A stretch of DNA of 49,531 bases from Mariprofundus sp. (GTDB lineage Bacteria > Pseudomonadota > Zetaproteobacteria > Mariprofundales > Mariprofundaceae), in NCBI GenBank assembly GCA_027013105.1, contig JALUYG010000246.1, forward strand, positions 1 through 49,531, in the 5' to 3' direction. Under the pieces are notes generated by a model. That model made no database searches and had not been told where the DNA came from. It saw only the letters and a list, made by a program, of their open reading frames with translations. Positions 36,293 to 44,400 of this stretch are shown here, piece after piece. The number at the start of each line of letters is the position of its first letter. Position 1 is the stretch's first letter. A program made the translations under genes and the position numbers.

Positions 36293-38581
36293 ATGCTGAA
36301 AAGTCTGGAGCAATGGCGGGCAGAATGCAGCCAGCAACAACTGACGGGGTTTGATCATAAATTGCACCTTCAATGCGGCAGCAGCGTGATCAGCCAGGCC
36401 AACCTGAAGGCGCGCTACCATGGCAGTTACCACCGCGCCCTGATCAACAGCAAAGTGTTGCATGACGCGGTCAAAACGCGGGACTATATCCGGGGCAGTT
36501 CGTTGTGGGGCAGTGATATTGATGCAGGCAAGGAATTCTGCACTGAGCTGGCTGATCAGGATGGGAGTATGCCGGTCAATCAAGCGCACCAGCAGTATGC
36601 CAAATCCATTCCCTTGTTGCAGGAGCGCGGCATTGTATTTGAATGCGATGGCCGCTATCACCTGCCTGCCGAGATCGTCGTTGAATTTCGCAGCAAGGCC
36701 GAGGGCGATAGCTGGATTACGCTGACAGCCAAAACATCGCTGCCCATGCTGCATCAACTGGTGCCGCAAGATGCGCAAAACAGCATGCTCAAACCCAGGC
36801 CAATTCGCAATGAACTGGCCACATGGCTGGTGCTGCACGGCCAGCAGGCGCGATCCGCCAATCTGGTCGCCCAACTGGATGATTCGGACTGGGCGATTTT
36901 GCTAAGCCTGCAGCAGGGCGACCTGAATGATTTCGAAACCCTGCAACAACATTATTCTGATTTGCCGCCGGTTGAGGTTACCCGGCACTATTATTACAAT
37001 CATCAAACAGAATACAGCCTGCGCAAGTCGCTGGAGCAACATATACCGGAACAGTTGTGCAAACTCTGTCGCCTTGGCCTGATCGGGATTATCACCCACA
37101 ATGGTGATAATCAATCGGCAACATTAACCCTCTGTAAAGAAGCGAGAGCAGCCTTGAAACCGCACTGGGCAGGCGTGAAAAAACGCATTGCTGCGCAACT
37201 GGAACAGCACTGGCAGGCAAAACCATGCGACATCGAATACCCTGCTGCATGGTCAATGGATCAACAGATCTGGCGTGTATGGATCGTGCTGCATTTTCTG
37301 CCGCTGGGGATCACCCAACAGGGGAAGATGCGAAAAAATGATCTGAAAAAAATACTCTCCGTGTTAAAAGAGGAGGATCTTGGCCGCATTGAATTTCTGA
37401 TCATCTGCATGTTAAAGGGAGAGCTCCTTAAACAGGATGGTGACAAGTTATTACCATTGCCGATCAACTGGCCAGCATGGCGCAAAGCAACCCTGGCCAA
37501 CATTACCGAAGCTATTCGCGGCTGGGAAAACTGGAGCAAACAGGATGAGCAACAGGCGTTAACCCTATTATCCAAACTGCCCGTGGAATGCTGGTTGAAA
37601 GTAGATGAAGTAATGGAGTGGTTGCGAGCGCAATCGGGCAGAAGAATTGTTATGGCCGATTGGAACCGCTTGTTTTCCGGCTATCAGAGCATTCTACTGC
37701 ATCACCTGAATGCGCGTCAGCGCTGCATCTACCTGTTGCCGGAGTTTCGAGCCTTGCTGAAGAATCAAGTGGTTAATTTTACCGCACCCGGCTGGCATGG
37801 CGCCGACAAGAAGGCCAAAATCCACGGCTTTATTTCCGCCTCCGGCGAGATCCAGCTACCGCCAGATTGCAATCACCGCATTCTGGACAAGCTTGCTGCA
37901 TTCTGTTCCATCTCTGCTGTGGAACAGATGATTACCCTGCAACTGGATCAGAAGGCCCTGCAGCGCATGGGCAGCAACAAAGCCAAACTGAAAAAAACGC
38001 GGGCGGCGCTGGAATCGCTGCAATCTCCCCTGCCCCAGGCCGTGAGCTATGTGTTTGATAAGCAACAGTCGCAAAAGCCGGTCGCCGACGTTGCCGCTGC
38101 CAGCTTGGTTTTTGTACTCCATGATATTTCCGCCATGCATAAGTTGCGTAAAACCGGTTTCGCGTTTTCTCAACCCTTCAAGGATAGGCCGGAAATTGTC
38201 CTGCTCGATGCATCGGCTGATGCTCACGCCTTGCTCAAAGCATGTGCGGATGATGGCATTATGCTCAACACGCTGATCAAACCGGTTGAATGGATTAGCG
38301 GCACGGCTTCGATCAATGCATGGATGCAATATGATGTGGACAGAGAAAATGAATGGCTCGAAATCGCCTACCAGAAAACACGCAGCAGCAAACCCAAACA
38401 GCTATTCGCCCGCATCGAAAATGACTATTACGGCTCCATCCGCATTCAGGGCGCACGCAAAACCAAACAGGGTTATGTCATGCTGAAAAGCACAGTACAG
38501 CTACAACCCAAACATATCTTGCGCTTAAGAGAGCTGGATGATGCCGAAATCGGCGAATTAGATCTGGATTTACTGCCATGA
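36293..38581 (+). CDS. XPB/Ssl2-associated domain protein
   Basis: This is a 762-residue protein. Residues about 517-590 (EIQLPPDCNHRILDKLAAFC, then VEQMITLQLDQKALQRM and SPLPQAVSYVFDKQQ) match the helicase-associated domain found N-terminal or adjacent to bacterial XPB helicases (XPB/Ssl2-like N-terminal domain). The first 450 residues are largely helical, Gln- and Trp-rich, without motifs I know. The C-terminal 80 residues (LFARIENDYYGSIRIQGARK) are beta-rich. It overlaps the XPB gene by 4 bases. In actinobacteria a similar protein is encoded next to XPB. It is probably the regulatory or DNA-loading partner of the helicase. Confidence 0.7.
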   Translation: MLKSLEQWRAECSQQQLTGFDHKLHLQCGSSVISQANLKARYHGSYHRALINSKVLHDAVKTRDYIRGSSLWGSDIDAGKEFCTELADQDGSMPVNQAHQQYAKSIPLLQERGIVFECDGRYHLPAEIVVEFRSKAEGDSWITLTAKTSLPMLHQLVPQDAQNSMLKPRPIRNELATWLVLHGQQARSANLVAQLDDSDWAILLSLQQGDLNDFETLQQHYSDLPPVEVTRHYYYNHQTEYSLRKSLEQHIPEQLCKLCRLGLIGIITHNGDNQSATLTLCKEARAALKPHWAGVKKRIAAQLEQHWQAKPCDIEYPAAWSMDQQIWRVWIVLHFLPLGITQQGKMRKNDLKKILSVLKEEDLGRIEFLIICMLKGELLKQDGDKLLPLPINWPAWRKATLANITEAIRGWENWSKQDEQQALTLLSKLPVECWLKVDEVMEWLRAQSGRRIVMADWNRLFSGYQSILLHHLNARQRCIYLLPEFRALLKNQVVNFTAPGWHGADKKAKIHGFISASGEIQLPPDCNHRILDKLAAFCSISAVEQMITLQLDQKALQRMGSNKAKLKKTRAALESLQSPLPQAVSYVFDKQQSQKPVADVAAASLVFVLHDISAMHKLRKTGFAFSQPFKDRPEIVLLDASADAHALLKACADDGIMLNTLIKPVEWISGTASINAWMQYDVDRENEWLEIAYQKTRSSKPKQLFARIENDYYGSIRIQGARKTKQGYVMLKSTVQLQPKHILRLRELDDAEIGELDLDLLP

Positions 38582-40236
38582 CCTACCATCCCGAACGTCC
38601 TCTCATTGTGCAAGGCGATCATTCGCTACTGCTGGAAACGCATAATCCGCAATTTAATGCCGCACGCGATGCCATCTCCCCGTTTGCCGAACTGGAAAAA
38701 TCGCCCGAACATATTCACAGCTATCGTCTCAATCCGTTAAGCCTGTGGAATGCCGCTGCTGCCGGGCATAGCCTGGAAGAGGCCGAAGCGGCGCTGCACG
38801 ACTACAGCAAATACGCCATTCCGGACAATGTACTGGAGGAGATGCGGCGCACCTTTGCCCGTTACGGGCAACTCATTCTCACCAAAGATGATGAACAGAC
38901 CCTGCGATTAACCATCTCTGATCCGTTCATTGCCGCACAGGTCGCCAAAGAAAAAAGCCTGGCCGATAAAATCCGCCAGCAAATTGCCGACGATACTTTC
39001 CTGATTGATCCGGCCCAGCGCGGCGTGCTCAAACATGCACTGATTAAACTGGGCTTTCCTGTTGATGATCAGGCCGGATTCAAAGATGCGGGTCAGTTTG
39101 AGCTCAGCCTGCGCAACTATACGTTATCCGATAAAAACCCATTTGAGCTGCGCGAATATCAGCATAAGGCGGTGGAATCCTTTGTCGCATCCGGTTCACA
39201 TGGTGTGATTGTGCTGGCCTGCGGGGCAGGGAAAACAGTAGTCGGCATGGCCACCATGGCGCGTATCGGCATGACCACGCTGATCATCACCCCAAATACC
39301 GCAGCCGCCCACCAGTGGCATGCCGAACTGCGCGATAAAACCCACATTGATACCGCTGACCTGGGCGAATTCACCAGTTCCCGCAAAGACATTCTGCCGG
39401 TCACCATCGCCACCTATCAAATGCTCACCTACCGTTCGCAAAAAGATGGCGACATGCCCAATATGGATCTGATTACCAAACATGATTGGGGACTGATAAT
39501 TTTCGATGAGGTGCATGTGCTGCCGGCCCCGGTATTTCGCGCTGTATCCGAGATTCAGGCGCGCCGCAGATTGGGGCTGACTGCTACCCTGATCCGCGAA
39601 GATGGCTTAGAGAAAGATGTATTCTCCCTGATCGGCCCCAAACGCTACGATCTGCCCTGGCGCGAACTGGAGCAATCAGGTCATATTGCTGAAGCGCACT
39701 GTGTTGAGATCCGCGTACCGATGTCCAAAGACGATCACATGGCCCACGCCGTCGCTGAAGATAGACGCAAAGCCTACCGCATTGCGGCTGAAAACAGGGT
39801 CAAAGATACGGTGGCACAATCCCTGATCGAAAAACACGATGGCGAAGGCATTCTGGTCATCGGCCAATATATCAAACAACTCGAACGTATCGCTGCCACA
39901 CTTGGCGCGCCGGTCATCACCGGACGCATGAGCAGCAAGGAGCGCGAACGCCTGTACGCTGCCTTCCGGGCCGGCGATATCCGCCTGCTGGTGGTATCCA
40001 AAGTCGCCAATTACGCCATTGACCTGCCCGATGCTTCGATTGCCATCCAGATTTCCGGCAGCTTTGGTTCACGGCAAGAAGAAGCCCAGCGGCTCGGTCG
40101 AATTTTAAGACCCAAAGGCGGCCCGGCCTATTTTTACACGCTGGTATCTGACGATAGCGAAGAACTAAAATTCGCCATCAATCGTCAACGTTTTCTGGCT
40201 GAACAGGGTTACGATTACCTGATTGAAGACTGGTAA
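38578..40236 (+). CDS. XPB/Ssl2-family DNA helicase
   Basis: This is a 552-residue SF2 3'-5' helicase related to the eukaryotic TFIIH subunit XPB. The N-terminal domain starts RPLIVQGDHSLLLETHNPQF, the typical bacterial XPB opening. Motif I is ACGAGKTVVG (about residue 215), motif II IIFDEVHVLP (about 308), and motif III plus the XPB-specific RED motif is GLTATLIREDG (about 335-345). Motif VI is EAQRLGRILRPKG. Such enzymes unwind or translocate on DNA and may act with a nuclease. It overlaps the upstream partner gene by 4 bases and is 13 bases from the next gene. Confidence 0.93.
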   Translation: MTYHPERPLIVQGDHSLLLETHNPQFNAARDAISPFAELEKSPEHIHSYRLNPLSLWNAAAAGHSLEEAEAALHDYSKYAIPDNVLEEMRRTFARYGQLILTKDDEQTLRLTISDPFIAAQVAKEKSLADKIRQQIADDTFLIDPAQRGVLKHALIKLGFPVDDQAGFKDAGQFELSLRNYTLSDKNPFELREYQHKAVESFVASGSHGVIVLACGAGKTVVGMATMARIGMTTLIITPNTAAAHQWHAELRDKTHIDTADLGEFTSSRKDILPVTIATYQMLTYRSQKDGDMPNMDLITKHDWGLIIFDEVHVLPAPVFRAVSEIQARRRLGLTATLIREDGLEKDVFSLIGPKRYDLPWRELEQSGHIAEAHCVEIRVPMSKDDHMAHAVAEDRRKAYRIAAENRVKDTVAQSLIEKHDGEGILVIGQYIKQLERIAATLGAPVITGRMSSKERERLYAAFRAGDIRLLVVSKVANYAIDLPDASIAIQISGSFGSRQEEAQRLGRILRPKGGPAYFYTLVSDDSEELKFAINRQRFLAEQGYDYLIEDW

Positions 40237-40249
40237 TATGGGGTTAAAT

Positions 40250-41443
40250 ATGGATAACCACATCTGGCGCGACACGCCCGCATTGGTGGAGGAAACTTTG
40301 GCCACCTATGGCATGTGGGATGCCGTATCATTTTTACTACTCAGCCACCGCCTGCGTCAGAGTAATTATGAAGCCTGGCGCATGGGCGATGCGGCTTGCC
40401 TGCAGGATGTGATTTCCGGCAGCAAACAGGATGCGCTGGAGATGCTGGAAGCAGCATTGCTGCATACCAGAAGTTTGGACCTGGCCAGCGCAGCGTTTAC
40501 CTGGAGCGGATGGGGAAAACAGTCCGGCAAAACACTGCAACTGTTTTACGATCATCAGCTAAATGCCCGGTTTCAGCGATGCTTTTCACCCAGAAGCAAC
40601 AGACCGCAGCTTGATCTGTTTATGGATGCCCCGCATACCATTTTACGCAACCGGCTGCGCCAGGCACTGCTGGATCGAAGCGATGAATACGATGCGCTCT
40701 TGCATCGGGCCCAACATGAAATCGCTGAAGAACCGGCGCTGGCTCGGCTCAACATCATCCGAAACGCACTCTTATCACCGCGCATCGAAGATCCCGTCGC
40801 ATGGTTCATCCATTTGAATGAAACCGTTGCGCCAGCAGCCCATGAAGAGTTTTCGCATCGTGCCATCGATATCATGGCGCCCCTGTGGCGCGCCCTCGCC
40901 AACGCCATGCGTGATACCCCATTCAACCCTGCCCATCCAGAACAGCATGCCAGCCACGCCTTGTTACTGGCGCATGACTGGGAGGATTGCCAGGCTCAGG
41001 TGCTGCAAATCCCCAACTGGCACGCGTACCCCTGCCTGCATGAACGACGCATTGCAGCACTCGCATCCATGCGCGAACACGATATGGAAATCGCAGGATG
41101 GATGGTATATTGCTGGTGCCACCCTGATTCAGCCAGCCAGTCACTGGATCAAGCTGACCTGCACGGCTGCGGACTGCATCGTTTATGGCAACAATTTTCG
41201 CAGCTGGAGACTGCGCCCGGCGTTGAATACTTTCCCGCCCTGATTGCACTTCGGTGCGGTGCGAATACACCGCAATCAACCATCTTCGAACATGCCGCCC
41301 ACACATCAGGATGGCGGAGCTATCAACAGCTCACCGAATTACTGGCCCGTGAACAGGGTAACGGAATTGATATTTCAGGACGCAGCGCCCTGCAAAAAAG
41401 AAGCCCATGGCTTTTTCAGGCATTTATGGCGACCCGCCGTTGA
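40250..41443 (+). CDS. Unrecognised helical protein between XPB and the exonuclease-helicase fusion
   Basis: This is a 397-residue protein starting MDNHIWRDTPALVEETLATY at ATG 40250, with GGGG upstream; ATG 40238 is an alternative. It is almost all helical, rich in Ala, Leu, His, Gln and Trp, and has repeated helix-turn-helix hairpins suggesting an alpha-solenoid (for example LLHRAQHEIAEEPALARLNI). There is no Walker motif and no nuclease motif. I do not know a family for it. Its close spacing (13 bases after XPB, 26 before the fusion gene) makes it part of the system, perhaps a scaffold. Confidence 0.75.
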   Translation: MDNHIWRDTPALVEETLATYGMWDAVSFLLLSHRLRQSNYEAWRMGDAACLQDVISGSKQDALEMLEAALLHTRSLDLASAAFTWSGWGKQSGKTLQLFYDHQLNARFQRCFSPRSNRPQLDLFMDAPHTILRNRLRQALLDRSDEYDALLHRAQHEIAEEPALARLNIIRNALLSPRIEDPVAWFIHLNETVAPAAHEEFSHRAIDIMAPLWRALANAMRDTPFNPAHPEQHASHALLLAHDWEDCQAQVLQIPNWHAYPCLHERRIAALASMREHDMEIAGWMVYCWCHPDSASQSLDQADLHGCGLHRLWQQFSQLETAPGVEYFPALIALRCGANTPQSTIFEHAAHTSGWRSYQQLTELLAREQGNGIDISGRSALQKRSPWLFQAFMATRR

Positions 41444-41469
41444 GCCATTATCTCAATCCGGAGGATGCG

Positions 41470-44400
41470 GTGCATAAGGTTGCCGTTTTTGTCGATCTGG
41501 AGATTCACCCGGAAACACAGAAACTGCTCAAAATCGGCGCCTGGCGTGCGCATGATGACGCGTCGTTTCGCCGTCAGGGCAAGTTTAATCAAACGGCCGC
41601 ATTGCACGAACTGTTGGCCTTTATCGGCAAGTCCCGCTTTATCATCGGCCACAATATTGCGCAGCATGACTGGCCATATTTATGTGGGAAAGATGCCGCC
41701 TTTGGAAAGCTTTCTCTCTGTCTGATTGATACGCTGGTGCTCAATCCGCTGGCTTTTCCGGCCAACCCCTACCACCGGCTGGTGAAGGATTACAAACTGC
41801 AACGCGAATCGGTCAATGACCCGGTTGAAGATTGCAAGCAGACCGCCATTCTGTTTACCGACCAATGCGCCACATTCAGGCAACAAGCCGATTTCAGCGC
41901 TGTCTTCGCGCTGTTGCTGCTCAACAGCGGAGCCGCCTACCCAACCCTGTTCAATATGCTGCTGAATGCCCCTGTGACAGCCTCGGTCGCCAAACAATGC
42001 ATTGATGCCTGCCTGAATGAAGATGCCGTTTGCGCACAGTCGCGCCACCTGATTATCGATGAAATTCGCAGCAACGATGCCACACGCCAGCGCGCCATGG
42101 CTTATGCGCTGGCATGGCTGAATACGGCGGGCGCAAATTCGGTGTTGCCTGCCTGGGTGCGCCATCAGCACCCCGAACTGTCCGATATGCTGGATCGCTT
42201 GCGCAATCAGGCATGCGGCGAATCCAATTGCCGTTATTGCCATGCCCACCACAATCTGGAAGCCAGCCTGACGCAGTTCTTCGGTTATGAACAGTTTCGC
42301 CATTTCGGCGCCTCCGATACAGATGGGGGTGCCAAAGAACCCTTACAACGGCGCATTGTCGCCGCCGTTGCCAGCGCCACGCCGACGCTGGCTATCCTGC
42401 CCACCGGTGGCGGCAAATCGCTCTGCTATCAACTGCCGGCCATGATGATGGCGCGCAATCGTGGCCTGCTGAGCATTATTATTTCACCGCTGCAATCGTT
42501 GATGAATGATCAGGTGGGGCAATTGCAGCAACGCGGTTATCAATATGCGGCGGCGCTGAACAGCAGTTTAACCATGCCGGAGCGTCATCGCGTGCTCGAA
42601 GGCATCCGCATGGGTGATATCCACCTGCTCTACATCGCGCCGGAACAACTGCGCAACCGTTCTTTTATCAGTGCAATTGAAAGCCGGGAAATCGGTCAGT
42701 GGATTATTGATGAAGCGCATTGTCTGTCGAAATGGGGGCACGATTTCCGGCCGGACTACCTCTATATCGGCAAATTCGTCGCTGCCTTTTCAAAACGCCA
42801 ACAGCAGCGCATACCACCCGTCCACGCCTTTACCGCCACCGCCCGGCTCGATGTGATAGAGGAGATCCTCGATCATCTGGAGCAATCGCTGGATGTTCGT
42901 TTGTCTCTGCTCAGCGGCGGCCACCAACGCAGCAATCTCGACTATCAGGTATTGCACTGCCCGGCGCAGCAGAAACGCGAGCAGGTGTTAAGCCTGCTGC
43001 AAGAGCAGCGGCAATTCACCGGCGATGGCGCTGTCATTATTTTTTGTAACCGCAGAAAATATACTGAGGAAATGGCTGAATTCCTGAGCAATAACGGTAT
43101 CAAAAGCGATTTCTTCCATGCCGGACGCGATCCGCATAGCAAGCGGGCGGTGCAGCAGGCATTTATGGATGGAGACATTGCCGTGATGGCCGCCACCAAC
43201 GCTTTCGGCATGGGGGTGGATAAAGCCGATGTGCGTTTGGTGATTCACGCCCAGATTCCCGATTCGCTGGAGAATTATCTACAGGAAGCCGGACGCGCCG
43301 GACGCGATGGCGAGCCGGCACGCTGTATTTTGTTGTTCGATGAGGCCGATGTGGATAAACAGTTTGAGATGCGGCGCAGCCAGCAGATTGAAATGCGTGA
43401 TTTCGTCGCCCTGTTTGAAGCGATTCGCAAGCAGTGCCGGGCATTCAAGCAACGTGGAGTCAGCGAAAACACCATTCAGGCCAGCAGCGGTGATATTCTG
43501 CGCATCGCGCATAGCTCAGATCATCAGGACGATGCGCCCGGATTCGGCGCCGAAGACTGGCAATACGATACCAAAGTGCGCACCGCCATCGCCTGGCTGG
43601 AAGTAGCGGGCTTGCTGGAGCGGCAGGAAAATCGCACCGGTGTAATTGAAGGCACATTCAAACTCACCGCCATGGATCTGATTCGCAGCCAGTTGAACAA
43701 GCAACAGATCAGCGCCGCCGATACCGAACGATGGTTGCGGGTGGCTCACGCCATCATGCAGCATGAGCAGAGCGATACCATTAACGCCGATCAACTGGCC
43801 GAACAGACCGGCCTTGATCCGAAAGCTGTGTTTCGCGCCATTACAGGACTGCAGCATGCCGGCGTGATGGATCATGATATGTCGCTGGTGGCATGGCTCA
43901 AGGCGCATGTGGCCGGAGATAGTCGCATGATGCTGGCGCAATACGCGGCGCTGGAATCCACCCTGTTCGATTTGATCCGTGATGCAATGCAGGGCGATCA
44001 TGAAAGCCCATTTCAACTGAACATCGTTCAGGCCTGCCATCTGCTGCGCGAGGCGAGCGGTCAGGCCGATATTTCCCCGCCGCTGGTCTTGCAACTGTTA
44101 TCGCTGTGGACACGGCTGGATAAACTGGTGCGCAGCACGCCGGTCGGGCGGGATATGCACCGCTTGACATGGAAACGGGATTTCGAGCAGGCGGCGGAGC
44201 AGATCAAACAGCGGCAGCACTGTTCGGATGTCAGCATCGATCACCTCTATACCCGGATTCCGGACGGCGAGAAAGGCCATTTGCGCATCCCTTTTAAACT
44301 CGGCGCGTTGCAAGATGCGTTGGAAAACAATTTAACCACCCGCCATCTGAGCGGGCTGGACAATCGTTCCGAACAGGCGCTGCTGGCGCTGCAACAGCAT

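Noticed and set aside
41407-41469. ATG 41407 as the start of the fusion helicase
   Set aside because: It would overlap the previous gene by 37 bases without a ribosome-binding site, whereas GTG 41470 has a perfect GGAGG and starts just before the first exonuclease motif. It is kept as an alternative only.
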